DNA of 64,000 nucleotides from the NCBI RefSeq assembly GCF_016632365.1, contig NZ_JAEPBH010000010.1, positions 1-64,000 on the forward strand, read 5' to 3'. The DNA is from Tenebrionibacter intestinalis (GTDB lineage: Bacteria > Pseudomonadota > Gammaproteobacteria > Enterobacterales > Enterobacteriaceae). Positions 32,964 through 45,500 of the stretch are shown here, in pieces. A model generated the notes under the pieces. The model was not told where the DNA came from. It saw only the letters and a program-made list of their open reading frames with translations, and ran no database searches. Every line of letters starts with the position of its first letter. Position 1 is the stretch's first letter. The position numbers and the translations under genes were made by a program.

Positions 32964-35246
32964 ATGTCCGAGCTTAATGAAAAATTAGCCACAGCCTGGG
33001 ACGGTTTTACAAAAGGCGAATGGCAGGATGGCGTCAATGTCCGTGACTTCATCCAGAAAAACTATACGCCATATGAAGGCGACGAGTCCTTCCTGGCCGG
33101 CGCTACCGATGCAACGACCCGCCTGTGGGATAGCGTTATGGAAGGCGTTAAACTGGAAAACCGCACGCATGCGCCAGTTGACTTCGATACTTCTGTTGCT
33201 TCCACCATCACCTCCCACGATGCAGGCTACATCGATCAGCGTCTGGAAAAAATTGTCGGCCTGCAAACGGAAGCGCCGCTCAAGCGCGCCATCATTCCGT
33301 TTGGCGGCATCAAAATGGTTGAAGGTTCCTGCAAAGCGTACAACCGCGAACTGGATCCGCAACTGAAAAAAATCTTCACCGAGTACCGTAAAACCCACAA
33401 CCAGGGCGTGTTTGACGTTTATACGCCAGACATCCTGCGCTGCCGTAAATCCGGCGTGCTGACCGGCCTGCCGGACGCGTATGGCCGCGGACGTATCATT
33501 GGCGACTACCGCCGCGTTGCGCTGTACGGTATCGATTTCCTGATGAAGGACAAGTTCGCGCAGTTCAATTCACTGCAAAACGATCTGGAAAACGGCGTTA
33601 ATCTGGAATCCACCATTCGCCTGCGTGAAGAGATCGCTGAGCAGCATCGCGCGCTGGGCCAGATTAAAGAGATGGCGGCCAAATATGGCTATGATATCTC
33701 CGGCCCGGCCACCACCGCGCAGGAAGCCGTGCAGTGGACATATTTCGGCTATCTGGCCGCCGTTAAGTCACAAAACGGCGCAGCGATGTCCTTCGGCCGC
33801 GTATCCAGCTTCCTGGATATCTATATCGAACGTGACCTGAAAGCCGGCAAAATCACCGAGCAGGACGCCCAGGAAATGATTGACCACCTGGTCATGAAAC
33901 TGCGTATGGTCCGCTTCCTGCGTACCCCGGAATATGATGAGCTGTTCTCCGGCGATCCTATCTGGGCGACAGAATCGGTTGGCGGCATGGGCCTTGATGG
34001 CCGTACGCTGGTCACCAAAAACAGCTTCCGTTTCCTGAACACCCTGTACACTATGGGTCCTTCTCCGGAACCGAACATCACTATTCTGTGGTCTGAAAAA
34101 CTGCCGCTGAGCTTTAAAAAATTCGCCGCGAAGGTGTCTATCGATACATCGTCTCTGCAGTATGAGAATGATGATCTGATGCGCCCGGACTTCAATAACG
34201 ACGACTACGCTATCGCCTGCTGCGTAAGCCCGATGGTTGTCGGTAAGCAAATGCAGTTCTTCGGCGCCCGTGCAAACCTGGCGAAAACCATGCTGTACGC
34301 CATCAACGGCGGCGTGGACGAAAAACTGAAAATGCAGGTTGGTCCGAAAGCCGAACCGATTAAAGGCGATGTGCTGAACTATGATGAAGTGATGGATCGT
34401 ATGGATCACTTCATGGACTGGCTGGCCAAACAGTATGTGACCGCGCTGAACGTGATTCACTACATGCATGACAAATACAGCTATGAAGCCTCTCTGATGG
34501 CGCTGCACGATCGTGACGTCGTTCGTACGATGGCTTGCGGCATCGCGGGCCTGTCCGTTGCGGCCGACTCACTGTCTGCTATCAAATACGCTAAAGTGAA
34601 GCCGATTCGCGACGAAGACGGTCTGGCTATCGACTTCGAAATTGAAGGCGAATACCCGCAGTTCGGTAATAACGACGCTCGCGTTGACGATATGGCCGTT
34701 GATCTGGTTGAACGTTTCATGAAGAAAATTCAGAAACTGAAAACCTACCGTGGCGCAATTCCGACCCAGTCCGTTCTGACTATTACCTCTAACGTGGTTT
34801 ATGGTAAGAAGACCGGCAACACGCCGGATGGCCGTCGCGCTGGCGCACCGTTCGGCCCTGGCGCTAACCCGATGCACGGCCGTGACCAGAAAGGCGCTGT
34901 CGCCTCTCTGACCTCCGTTGCAAAACTGCCGTTCGCCTACGCGAAAGATGGTATCTCTTATACCTTCTCTATCGTGCCGAACGCGCTGGGTAAAGACGAC
35001 GAAGTGCGTAAAACCAACCTTGCGGGCCTGATGGATGGTTACTTCCATCACGAAGCCAGCATTGAAGGCGGCCAGCACCTGAACGTAAACGTCATGAACC
35101 GCGAAATGCTGCTTGACGCAATGGAGCATCCGGAAAAATATCCGCAGTTGACCATTCGCGTTTCCGGCTACGCCGTTCGCTTCAACTCGCTGACGAAAGA
35201 GCAGCAGCAGGACGTTATCACCCGCACTTTCACCCAGTCCATGTAA
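32964..35246 (+). CDS. pflB: Pyruvate formate-lyase
   Basis: A 760-residue glycyl-radical enzyme, the E. coli length, that splits pyruvate with CoA into acetyl-CoA and formate under anaerobiosis. The start is [14 protein letters not shown]; the 22 codons upstream in frame belong to the focA end and spacer. The active-site cysteine pair is in IACCVSPMV (about 418-419). The radical glycine is in [13 protein letters not shown] (about 734). AGGTAGGTG lies before the ATG. It ends in a strong terminator that lowers expression of pflA. Confidence 0.97.
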   Translation: MSELNEKLATAWDGFTKGEWQDGVNVRDFIQKNYTPYEGDESFLAGATDATTRLWDSVMEGVKLENRTHAPVDFDTSVASTITSHDAGYIDQRLEKIVGLQTEAPLKRAIIPFGGIKMVEGSCKAYNRELDPQLKKIFTEYRKTHNQGVFDVYTPDILRCRKSGVLTGLPDAYGRGRIIGDYRRVALYGIDFLMKDKFAQFNSLQNDLENGVNLESTIRLREEIAEQHRALGQIKEMAAKYGYDISGPATTAQEAVQWTYFGYLAAVKSQNGAAMSFGRVSSFLDIYIERDLKAGKITEQDAQEMIDHLVMKLRMVRFLRTPEYDELFSGDPIWATESVGGMGLDGRTLVTKNSFRFLNTLYTMGPSPEPNITILWSEKLPLSFKKFAAKVSIDTSSLQYENDDLMRPDFNNDDYAIACCVSPMVVGKQMQFFGARANLAKTMLYAINGGVDEKLKMQVGPKAEPIKGDVLNYDEVMDRMDHFMDWLAKQYVTALNVIHYMHDKYSYEASLMALHDRDVVRTMACGIAGLSVAADSLSAIKYAKVKPIRDEDGLAIDFEIEGEYPQFGNNDARVDDMAVDLVERFMKKIQKLKTYRGAIPTQSVLTITSNVVYGKKTGNTPDGRRAGAPFGPGANPMHGRDQKGAVASLTSVAKLPFAYAKDGISYTFSIVPNALGKDDEVRKTNLAGLMDGYFHHEASIEGGQHLNVNVMNREMLLDAMEHPEKYPQLTIRVSGYAVRFNSLTKEQQQDVITRTFTQSM

Positions 35247-35276
35247 TTCACGCTCTGGCTGAAAAAGCGTAGAATA

Positions 35277-35299
35277 AAGGCCCCATTCGGGGCCTTTTT
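35277..35299 (+). terminator. pflB rho-independent terminator
   Basis: The stem AAGGCCCC/GGGGCCTT with an ATTC loop and a T5 run, 30 bp after the pflB stop, fits the much higher expected level of PflB than of its activase. Confidence 0.9.
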
Positions 35300-35468
35300 A
35301 ATATCGTCTGTCGCCGCTGCGCATCAGCGCAGAGCAACGCGCAAACGGGCAGCCTGCTTTGTCAGCTATCTGTATACTTTGGGTAACTGCCAAAACAGAC
35401 TCGACACAGCGGAAATTAAGCTGTGCATACACAAGCCCACAGAGGCAACATTTGGAGATATCACCGCA

Positions 35469-36215
35469 ATGTCAGCAGCTATTGGTCGCATCCACTCATT
35501 CGAATCCTGCGGCACCGTAGACGGGCCAGGTATCCGCTTTATCACCTTCTTTCAGGGCTGCCTGATGCGCTGTCTGTATTGCCACAATCGCGATACCTGG
35601 GATACTCACGGCGGCAAGGAAATCACGGTAGAAGAGCTGATGAAGGATGTCGTCACCTATCGCCATTTTATGAATGCTTCCGGCGGCGGGGTCACCGCAT
35701 CCGGCGGTGAGGCAATCTTACAGGCTGAATTTGTACGCGACTGGTTTCGCGCGTGTAAAAAAGAGGGTATCCACACCTGCCTCGATACCAATGGGTTTGT
35801 CCGCCGTTACGATCCGGTCATCGATGAATTGCTGGAGGTTACCGACCTGGTGATGCTGGATCTCAAGCAAATGAATGACGACGTACATCAGTTACTGGTT
35901 GGCGTATCCAACCATCGTACGCTGGAATTTGCCCGTTATCTGGCCGAAAAAGGCATTAATACCTGGATACGCTATGTGGTCGTACCCGGCTGGTCAGACG
36001 ATGACGACTCCGCGCACCGCCTCGGTGAATTTACCCGTGATATGGGTAATGTTGAGAAAATTGAACTGCTGCCTTATCACGAACTGGGCAAGCATAAATG
36101 GGTAGCGATGGGTGAAGAGTACAAGCTTGACGGCGTAAAACCCCCGCCGAAAGAAACGATGGAGCGCGTAAAAGGCATACTGGAACAGTATGGTCACAAG
36201 GTCATGTATTAACCC
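35469..36215 (+). CDS. pflA: Pyruvate formate-lyase activating enzyme
   Basis: A 247-residue radical SAM enzyme (E. coli 246) that installs the glycyl radical on PflB. The frame is open 30 codons upstream, but [21 protein letters not shown] is the conserved start. The cluster motif CLMRCLYC (Cys 31, 35 and 38) binds the 4Fe-4[12 protein letters not shown] is the SAM-binding glycine-rich motif. It has a GGAG 12 bp upstream and probably its own weak promoter in the 220-bp gap after pflB. The stop codon is TAA just after VMY. Confidence 0.96.
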
Positions 36216-37103
36216 CCCTGTTTTAAACTAACGGCTGCCGCTTCAGGTAGCCGTTTTACTCTTTGCGCTAAACGTGACTGATGGGGAAGCCGTGCGTTTA
36301 CTGATGCGCGGGATATGAGTATTTTCAGCCCAATGCGCGTATGGCCGGATGCACATCTGACGACAAAAACCGTGGCTACCAGCAGCAACCGGTTTACCAA
36401 TACCCTCAATGAGTCACCGCAAAGCGCAATTTGCCGGATCTGGCCTGCTTAACCTGCGCTAACGCTAATGGCGCAGGCGCAAAACGCGGATGTACATACA
36501 GGCGATCTGGCGCTTCTGGTTCCTGGTTCGGCATCGCGCAGGGTTAAGTCGCGATGCCTTCTGCCAGAGCGCATAAACGATGACGCCATATTTATCAGCA
36601 GCATTAAAATCGATACTGCTTGCTGGAAACGCTCCCCGGAACAAAGCGCATTCGGCTTACGGATTCACAGCATCGCAAACGCTCGCGTCCGTCCCTTTCA
36701 CGAAAACGATCAGTTACGTCATATCGTCAATGGTATTGTACCCGGTAAGCCCAGCGGAGAGTGGGACGGAAACTGCACAGGCGAAATTAACGATACCTAA
36801 CGCACCCTGACAAGGGTCAGCGCAGTACATCATGGTTATAACGCCATTCGGGTCAGTAAAAGTGTATCGTCACAAGGTTATCCTGACGACGGGGCAAACG
36901 GTATACCGAAAGACAAGCGGCGTGGACGCTGCGATACGCTGGCAGGCAATATGTCCTTCCATCCCAACACGTCCTGTTGCCCACTTATCGCTAACAGCCA
37001 AAAGCCGGTGAATGCCTGTCATTTTACTGATATTGCGGGCCGAAGTCGTTCGGCCCGGCGTTTGTCCACAGACGTTTACCGCTTTCAATAACCGGTCGCG
37101 CGC
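36216..37103. other. Long pflA-ycaD intergenic region without recognisable genes
   Basis: About 890 bp between two convergent genes. Frames of 66-110 codons exist (for example 36468-36800 +), but none has a ribosome-binding site or resembles a family I know, and their composition is unlike the neighbours. Inverted repeats GGGCCGA/TCGGCCC at about 37037-37056 may end ycaD transcripts, though without a T-run. E. coli has ycaKNM in this interval; I could not detect remnants of those. The region may be decayed coding DNA. Confidence 0.5.
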
Positions 37104-38252
37104 TCAGGCGTGCGCCAGCGGCGTAGGGTGGTGGCCTGCTTTACGCAACAGCGTCAATAAATAGATAAAAGAGACGCAGGCAAGCATAATGAACAGCAAA
37201 TTATCGGAGAAATTCTGCATCAGCATGGCCGTCAGCGTCGGCCCCAGCAGGCTGCCGATGGTATAACTTAACAGCAGGGCCTGACTCATCGCCACCAGTT
37301 GATGATGCGCCACTTTCTCACAGGCCCACGCCATCGCGACCGGATATAGCGTAAAGCCGGCTGCGCCAAGTATAAACAACGCCGGGGCCATCGCAGCCTG
37401 ACTCAACATTGCCAGACAACCGACAATAACGACGAAAACCTGCACGCGCAGCACCAGCAGTCTGCCATAGCGATCGGCCAGCCTTCCTATCGGCCACTGG
37501 CCAAGTATCCCGGCGCTGACCATCACCGCCATCCAGAAGCCGATGCCGGCATCGCTGATACCCTGGTGATTCAGCCACAGCGGCATCAGGCCATAAAGCG
37601 AACCGAGAACGATACCGGAGATAACGCAGCCATTAACGCCGTGACGCGCCTGACGCAGCGTCAACATCGGCCAGATACGCGCATTATCATGCGGTTCATC
37701 AAGTCGGGACATAATGCGGGTGAACAGCAGCGGCAATATCGCCGCCAGCACCAGCCCGGTCACCCACGGCAGTACGCTCATAAGTTCGGTCGATAATTTA
37801 CTGACCATCAACTGGCCTAATACTGTACCAATGTAATAAACCATCATATAGGCCGCCAGCAGGCGACCACGGCTGCGTGAAGTACCGCTGCACACCAGCG
37901 CGCTTTCAACCACAACCCAAATCATTGCGCAACCGACGCCGGCAATAAAGCGCCAGCTTAGCCAGCTCCAGAATCCCAGCGTAATCCCCAGCCCCACGCA
38001 ACCTGCGGCGAAAATCAACGAAGCCAGATAATAGCTGCGGTTAAATCCCAGACGTTTAATCACCCATCCGGCAAAGAAGGTGCCGGCAAGATTACCGGTA
38101 AAGTAGGATGAACCGACTATTCCAACCTGCCATGTCGGTATATTTCCATGAGCAAGCCAGAGCGGAACGAGCGTATTCAATACCGCTATCGCCAGCGTCA
38201 AAAGAAGCAGGCCGCAGAGTAACATTTGCACCGATCGGGTATAGATGGTCAT
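37104..38252 (-). CDS. ycaD: MFS transporter YcaD
   Basis: A 382-residue major facilitator superfamily protein, the same length as E. coli YcaD, with 12 predicted helices. Typical loop motifs are [10 protein letters not shown] and [13 protein letters not shown] after helix 4, and [14 protein letters not shown] between helices 8 and 9 (the conserved loop motif GxLaDrxGrr). The substrate is unknown. It stands alone on the minus strand between two large gaps, and no regulator is adjacent. Confidence 0.9.
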   Translation of the reverse strand: MTIYTRSVQMLLCGLLLLTLAIAVLNTLVPLWLAHGNIPTWQVGIVGSSYFTGNLAGTFFAGWVIKRLGFNRSYYLASLIFAAGCVGLGITLGFWSWLSWRFIAGVGCAMIWVVVESALVCSGTSRSRGRLLAAYMMVYYIGTVLGQLMVSKLSTELMSVLPWVTGLVLAAILPLLFTRIMSRLDEPHDNARIWPMLTLRQARHGVNGCVISGIVLGSLYGLMPLWLNHQGISDAGIGFWMAVMVSAGILGQWPIGRLADRYGRLLVLRVQVFVVIVGCLAMLSQAAMAPALFILGAAGFTLYPVAMAWACEKVAHHQLVAMSQALLLSYTIGSLLGPTLTAMLMQNFSDNLLFIMLACVSFIYLLTLLRKAGHHPTPLAHA

Positions 38253-38761
38253 GGGTATAACCCGTAAGGAAGTTCGAATTTCGTGCGAATCATGACACCG
38301 CCGCAGGCGTTGTCAATCCGGCAAAATTTCGCCCTGGTGCGGTTTGCCAGGCAACGATAGAAGTTTTTTATCCAGCGCAAGGGAAAAGGAATAATTAATT
38401 TTATTATTCTCTTGTTTTTATTAACTTACTGGAAAACGGCTGGGAGAAATATCAGTAGAAAAATTTCATGAATAAAAGGCATTTTTTTATCGTTTCAGAT
38501 AGCGTCACCAATACGATAAGTCCCGGTTAGCAGGCGATGGCTACGCCTGTCGTCCTGTACGGATCATAACAACGCCACGGCCTGCTTATCTCACCAACAG
38601 TGCCGGCTTATACCAACGCCTGCGGCACAGCAAAGCCATTATTACTTCGCGGCGCGCTCGCATCCCGGCCGTCAGCCTGCGGTTTGCCGATTATAACGGG
38701 CGCCTTCACCTTGTGGCCCTGAACACGTTAAAAGCGAACAGGCGTGCTAAGCAAATAAAAA
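38253..38761. other. serS-ycaD intergenic region without recognisable genes
   Basis: About 510 bp downstream of the serS terminator and upstream of ycaD. The AT-rich part at about 38380-38490 probably contains the ycaD promoter. At about 38560-38760 a stop-free stretch on the plus strand looks composition-wise like coding DNA but has no start signal and no family I recognise. E. coli has dmsABC and ycaC here; no clear trace of them is seen. Confidence 0.45.
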
Positions 38762-38762
38762 A

Positions 38763-38780
38763 AGGCCCGGTAAAGGGCCT
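38763..38780 (-). terminator. serS terminator, distal copy with T-run
   Basis: The hairpin AGGCCC/GGGCCT with a GGTAAA-type loop. The plus-strand A-run before it (38756-38763) supplies the T-run for minus-strand transcripts. The identical 18 bp recurs at 38922-38939 on the other side of the repeat element. Confidence 0.8.
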
Positions 38781-38920
38781 CAGTTTGTTGACAAAGAAGG
38801 AAAAAACGGGGTTTTTCCTTCTTTGTGGTCAGTAGGCGAAAATCAATGCTTTGATTTTCCTTATTTTTTATTGCATTTCATCCATCCTGTCTGCGACAGG
38901 ATGGGGTTTGTCAGCAGTCT
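38781..38920. repeat. MITE-like 140-bp element, full copy A
   Basis: It is bounded by imperfect inverted repeats (left AGTTTGTTGACAAAG; right end read inward AGACTGCTGACAAAC). Inside are three consecutive perfect hairpins: a 15-bp stem at 38791-38826 (ACAAAGAAGGAAAAA and its complement), a 9-bp stem at 38838-38859 (GAAAATCAA/TTGATTTTC), and a 10-bp stem at 38882-38904 (CCATCCTGTC/GACAGGATGG). It has no coding capacity. It differs from copy B by about 13 of 140 positions in my hand alignment. It is flanked on both sides by the same 18-bp terminator hairpin. Confidence 0.85.
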
Positions 38921-38921
38921 C

Positions 38922-38939
38922 AGGCCCGGTAAAGGGCCT
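38922..38939 (-). terminator. serS terminator hairpin, gene-proximal copy without T-run
   Basis: The same 18 bp as at 38763-38780. On the minus strand it is followed by the repeat element instead of a T-run, so this copy should fold but not terminate. Confidence 0.65.
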
Positions 38940-39043
38940 TAAAATAGCATGGTGTTTATATGAATACTTATTCACAAGCAGGCTTAGCTGACCGGATATT
39001 ATCCTGTAGGCGCTTTTTAAATAGAATTAAAAAGCACCGTAAG

Positions 39044-40420
<1,377 letters not shown>

Positions 40421-40481
40421 TTACGCGGCAAAATTTTGCTACAGGCCTGAATCGTCTGGTAACCTTACCGCAACGCCCGCA

Positions 40482-41825
40482 TCAGCGGTAGCGTTTTGTC
40501 GGGCTATTTTGATCCTGTTGCGCAAGCCAGGTAAGCTTTTCGCTAATCTTACCTTCCAGCCCGCGAGTGGTGGGCCGGTAATAACGCGTTTCGGCCATTT
40601 CAGGCGGGAAATAACTCTCTCCTGCGGCATAGGCGTTAGGCTCATCATGAGCGTAGCGATAGGCCTGACCATACCCCATCTCTTTCATCAGCGCCGTGGG
40701 CGCGTTGCGCAGATGCGCCGGCACATCATAGTCGGGGCGTTCGCGGGCGTCAGCTATCGCCGCTTTAAAAGCGGAATAGACCGCATTACTTTTCGGCGCG
40801 CAGGCCAGGTATACTAACGCCTGGGCAATGGCTCTTTCGCCTTCCGCCGGGCCGACGCGGGTAAAGCAGTCCCAGGCGGCAATGGCGACCTGCATGGCGC
40901 GCGGATCGGCATTGCCCACATCTTCAGAGGCAATGGCTAAGCAGCGGCGCGCGACGTATAGCGGATCGCCGCCGGCGCTAATAATCCGCGCATACCAGTA
41001 CAGCGCGCCATCAGGCGACGAGCCTCGCACCGATTTATGCAATGCCGAAATAAGATCGTAAAAGCGGTCGCCTTTATTATCGAAACGGGCGCTGCGTTCA
41101 CCAGCAATTTCGCTAAGGAGTTCAGGCTTGAGCACCCGCTTACCGCTGATATCCGCCTCGGCCATATCCGCCATCATTTCCAGCGTATTGAGCGCCCGGC
41201 GCGCATCCCCATTGACCAGTTCGGCAATGGCGTGGCGCGTTTCTTCCGTCAGCACGATATCCTGTCCGCCGTAGCCGCGCGCGTTATCCCCCATCGCCTG
41301 CTCAAGCACCTGTTCTGTTTCTTCAACCGTCAGTGATTTCAGCAGATAAACGCGCGCGCGCGAAAGCAACGCGGAATTCAGTTCAAATGATGGGTTTTCA
41401 GTCGTAGCGCCAATAAAAGTAATAGTGCCGTCTTCAATGTGCGGCAAAAACGCATCCTGTTGGCTTTTATTAAAACGGTGTACTTCATCCACAAACAGAA
41501 TCGTGCGCCTGCCTGCATTGCGGTTCTGGCGCGCGCGCTCAATAGCTTCCCGAATCTCTTTTACGCCGGAAGTCACCGCAGAAATACGCTCCACGTCGGC
41601 GTTAGCGTAGTGGGCAATAACTTCTGCAAGCGTTGTTTTTCCGGTACCGGGCGGCCCCCAGAGGATCATGGAGTGAAGATGCCCGGCCTCAATAGCCTTT
41701 GGCAAGGGCTTCCCGGGCGCAAGAAGGTGCCGCTGGCCGATATACTGAGAAAGATTGACTGGCCGCATACGCGCGGCCAGAGGTTGAAAGCTATTTTCGG
41801 AAAAATCGAGCGGCAGGTTACTCAC
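40482..41825 (-). CDS. rarA: Replication-associated recombination protein RarA
   Basis: A 447-residue AAA+ ATPase (also called MgsA) related to clamp loaders and RuvB, acting at stalled replication forks. I set the start at the GTG giving [16 protein letters not shown]. It is preceded by GAGG at 6 bp and gives exactly the E. coli length. An ATG eight codons upstream would overlap lolA and lacks conservation. Walker A is [15 protein letters not shown], Walker [17 protein letters not shown], sensor 1 [12 protein letters not shown], and the arginine finger LLSRARVY. The C-terminal tetramerisation domain ends in SPTKRYR. It lies 7 bp downstream of lolA. Confidence 0.94.
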   Translation of the reverse strand: MSNLPLDFSENSFQPLAARMRPVNLSQYIGQRHLLAPGKPLPKAIEAGHLHSMILWGPPGTGKTTLAEVIAHYANADVERISAVTSGVKEIREAIERARQNRNAGRRTILFVDEVHRFNKSQQDAFLPHIEDGTITFIGATTENPSFELNSALLSRARVYLLKSLTVEETEQVLEQAMGDNARGYGGQDIVLTEETRHAIAELVNGDARRALNTLEMMADMAEADISGKRVLKPELLSEIAGERSARFDNKGDRFYDLISALHKSVRGSSPDGALYWYARIISAGGDPLYVARRCLAIASEDVGNADPRAMQVAIAAWDCFTRVGPAEGERAIAQALVYLACAPKSNAVYSAFKAAIADARERPDYDVPAHLRNAPTALMKEMGYGQAYRYAHDEPNAYAAGESYFPPEMAETRYYRPTTRGLEGKISEKLTWLAQQDQNSPTKRYR

Positions 41826-41832
41826 ACAGTCC

Positions 41833-42444
41833 TCACTGACGTTGGTCATCCACCGTCACGCCCTGCGGCGGCGTAAAGGTAAACTTTGACGCATCAACGG
41901 CGCCGTTTTGCTGGGTTTTAAGCGCATAACTGCTGCGCTGACCATCCTGCTCAATGGCGCTGAACTGGTTAATAACACCGCTGCTGCTAACGTTAATTGT
42001 AAACTGTTTAAGATTGCCGCCGCCGCTTTTCGGCGTGAGTTCGAAGCTGTCGCCATTTTGCCTGATGTTGTACTGCTGCCAGTCGCTGGCCTGATTGCGG
42101 GCAATGAGCATAAACGGCGTATTGCTGGTCGCATCTTTAAGCCAGGTGGCCGTCGCCTGCTCTACAAAGGGGTTATAGAACCACAGCGTTTTGCCGTCGG
42201 ATACCAGCACGCTTTCGTCCGGTTGCGTCATATGCCAGTTGAACAGATTAGGCCGCTTGACCCACAGGTCTCCTTGCCCCTCCTGCACAGCGCTCCCACT
42301 GGCATCGGTCACTTTTTGCGTAAAGCTGGCGTGGAAACTGTTGACCTTATCCAGACGGCTTTTCAGCACGCCTGCGGCATCGGCCCAGGCCTGGCTGACC
42401 GCCAGTGAAGAAAACAGGGCGCAGGCAATTGCAATCTTTTTCAT
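41833..42444 (-). CDS. lolA: Periplasmic lipoprotein carrier LolA
   Basis: A 203-residue periplasmic chaperone that takes outer-membrane lipoproteins from the LolCDE complex to LolB. The signal peptide ([21 protein letters not shown]) is cut before [10 protein letters not shown]. Conserved features include [24 protein letters not shown] and [23 protein letters not shown] precedes the ATG. It is part of the ftsK-lolA-rarA set, with a 123-bp gap after ftsK that holds a GGCCCC/GGGGCC hairpin (42463-42478). Confidence 0.95.
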   Translation of the reverse strand: MKKIAIACALFSSLAVSQAWADAAGVLKSRLDKVNSFHASFTQKVTDASGSAVQEGQGDLWVKRPNLFNWHMTQPDESVLVSDGKTLWFYNPFVEQATATWLKDATSNTPFMLIARNQASDWQQYNIRQNGDSFELTPKSGGGNLKQFTINVSSSGVINQFSAIEQDGQRSSYALKTQQNGAVDASKFTFTPPQGVTVDDQRQ

Positions 42445-42567
42445 AGTGTTCCCTTATGCAAGGGCCCCTACGGGGGCCTGAGACAGGCAATGTGGCCTGA
42501 ACACACGCGTAACAACAGCAGAAAAGGCTTATTTTTCCGTCAGTTACTTAACTTTACAAACGCGGCC

Positions 42568-45500
42568 TTACTCAAATGGCGGCGGCGCCAGCACCTCACG
42601 ATTGCCGTTATGGCCCTGCGGGCTGACAATCCCCTGCGCTTCCATTTGTTCAATAATACGCGCCGCTCGGTTATAACCAATGCGGAACTGCCGCTGTACG
42701 CCGGAAATGGAAGCCTTACGTTTTTCTACAACAAAAGATACTGCCTGATCGAATAGCGGATCTAACTCCTCGTCGCCGTCAAATCCTCCCGTCCCCCCGT
42801 CGCTTTCGCCGTCAGAGGTTATGCCTTCTACATACTGCGGACGACCGCGCGCCTTCCAGTCCTGCACCACGGCATGCACTTCCTGGTCGCGAACAAACGC
42901 GCCGTGTACACGCACCGGCGTGGTTGAGTTCGGCCCTGAATAAAGCATGTCCCCCATACCGAGTAACGACTCAGCGCCTCCCTGATCAAGGATAGTACGT
43001 GAGTCAATTTTGCTTGATACCGTAAAAGCAATACGCGTTGGGATATTTGCCTTGATAAGGCCGGTAATAACGTCAACCGACGGGCGCTGAGTCGCCAGCA
43101 CCAGATGGATGCCGGCTGCGCGCGCTTTCTGGGCCAGGCGGGCTATCAGTTCTTCAACTTTTTTGCCTACGGTCATCATCAGATCGGCAAACTCATCCAC
43201 CAGCACGACGATATAAGGCAATTTTTCCAGCATCGGATGCGTGGCCGCCATGCTATCGCCAGGCTTCCAGAACGGATCCGGGATGGGGCGCCCCATGCGC
43301 TCTGCTTCCATCACACGCTCGTTATAGCCCGCCAGGTTACGCACGCCAAGCGCCGACATCAGCTTATAGCGACGCTCCATTTCATTAACGCTCCAGCGCA
43401 GCGCATTTGCCGCATCCTTCATGTCGGTGACGACTTCAGTCAACAGGTGAGGAATACCTTCATAAACCGATAGCTCAAGCATTTTCGGATCGATCATGAT
43501 AAAGCGCACCTCTTGCGGCGTGGCTTTATACAGCATACTGAGGATCATGGCGTTGACCCCCACTGATTTCCCCGAACCGGTTGTCCCGGCCACCAGCAAA
43601 TGCGGCATTTTTTGCAGATCGGCGACCACCGGTTCCCCGGCGATATCTTTACCCAGCACGACCGTTAACGGAGAGGGGTTATCGCGGAATTTCTGACAGT
43701 CCAGCACTTCCCGCAGATAGACGGTTTGACGATTTTTATTCGGCAGCTCCAGCCCAACATAGGGTTTGCCCGGGATCACCTCAACCACGCGCACCGCAAC
43801 AGTAGACAGCGAACGCGCAAGATCCCGCGACAGGTTAGAGATACGGGCCGCCTTCACCCCTGGCGCCAGATTCAGCTCAAAGCGGGTTATCACCGGCCCC
43901 GGAGAGTAGTTCACAACATCGGCCTTGATGCGAAAATCGGCCAGACGCGCTTCCACCAGGCGCGCCATTTGCTCAAGCGCAAACGTATCTACCGGTTCCA
44001 CTTCCGTCGGCGGTGAAGCCAGAAGATCCAGCGATGGCAGCGGCGTGGTCGGCTTAACCATTATGCGATCGTCGCCATTACGCATTAAAAACGGATGAAT
44101 CAGGCTGTCTTGCGGCGACTCAGGCTGCGCTAATTGTTGCTGCGGCTGGGGCGCCTGGGCTAGCTGATAACCCTGCTGCGCCTGTGCCGGCGGGTGCTGC
44201 GGCTGGGGCGCCTGAGCTGGCTGATAATCCTGCTGCGCCTGTGCCGGCGGGCGCTGCGGCTGGGGCGCCTGGGCTGGCTGATAACCCTGCTGCGCCTGCG
44301 CATACTGCGCATCTGAAGACGAGGCGGGTTGCGCGTCATCCTGCCGCTGGGCGCCATAACGCGCGTTCTGTTGTTCGGTAAACTGTCGGGACAGCTCAGC
44401 CTGTTCCTCGATGAAATTCTCCTGCGCGGCGTTATCATCGGCGCGCATTTCATGTTGATATCCGTCACCGTAGCGATGCTGCTGTGAGGCGGCGAACTGG
44501 CGCGCCAGTTCATTTTGTTCTGAGAGGTCAGCCTCTTCGTCGCTAAGGTATGTCGCTTGCGTTATATCGGATTCGGCCTGCTGTCGCATACGCTCTTCCA
44601 TGCGCTGCGACGGTATTTTAATACCAAATGCCGAAGAGGCCAGTTCGCGACGCGTGGGCACCCTTACCCTGTTCGGGCGCGGCAACTGCGGCCCAATGCC
44701 CTCTTTCACCTGCGGCCGAGGCCCTGCTGCGGCGGTAAACACCGGAGCGGCAACCGCAGCGGCTTTTACGCTTTCACTATGGGTTTGTTCGGCAAACGCC
44801 TCATCCGGGGCGGAAGCTGCGGGCAGCGACGATTCCGGACGGGTACTGTGGGCAATCTCACGGCTTTCCTGCGCCAGTTGCGCTTCAGCCGGAATCGGTT
44901 GATACCAGGCCGCGAGCTGTTCACGCTCGCGCGCGCGTTTCGCTTCCACTTCTTCAAAATGGTAAAGCGGCGGACGGGCAGGCCTTTCTGGTTCCGATAC
45001 AGGTTCAGGTTGAACGACCGCTTCAAACGCAGACGACGCAGGCTCGCAACGCCGGGGAGCTGAGGCCGTCGCTGGCCGGGGTTGCGCCGCAAGCGATTCT
45101 GGCGGCGTAGCGTGCGTATATTCGTCTGCCCACGGCGGCGGCACAGGTTGTTCCGACACCACCGCCTGCGGCGCAGCGGCGTGAATTACCGACGGGTTTG
45201 CCGCAGGCGCGGCGCTCATATCCTTTACCGGCGCTGGCGCCAGCCGGGGTTCTGGCGTCGAGGTGGCTGGCGCGGTCTGCCGGGCTACAGTTGACGCAAT
45301 TTCAGGCGCAGGCGCCTGAGCGCCGGGCGCGGTTTCGGCCCACTGCGGCTGCGCCGCGGTCCCGGTAACGGCGTCTTCACTTAGTTGCGGCTCAGGGATA
45401 CCTGCAGGCGCTGGCACAGCGCGCGTGCCGGAAAACAGCACATCGTCAGGCGTAGTCGCGGCACGGGGCGCGTAAAATAGCGGGTCATCCTCGTCGTCCA

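Noticed and set aside
33768-34508. Long minus-strand frame inside pflB
   Set aside because: It lies fully within a highly conserved gene; codon bias of the highly expressed pflB explains it.
36468-36800. 110-codon plus-strand frame in the pflA-ycaD gap
   Set aside because: No ribosome-binding site and no family resemblance. It is kept only as part of the unexplained region, not as a gene.
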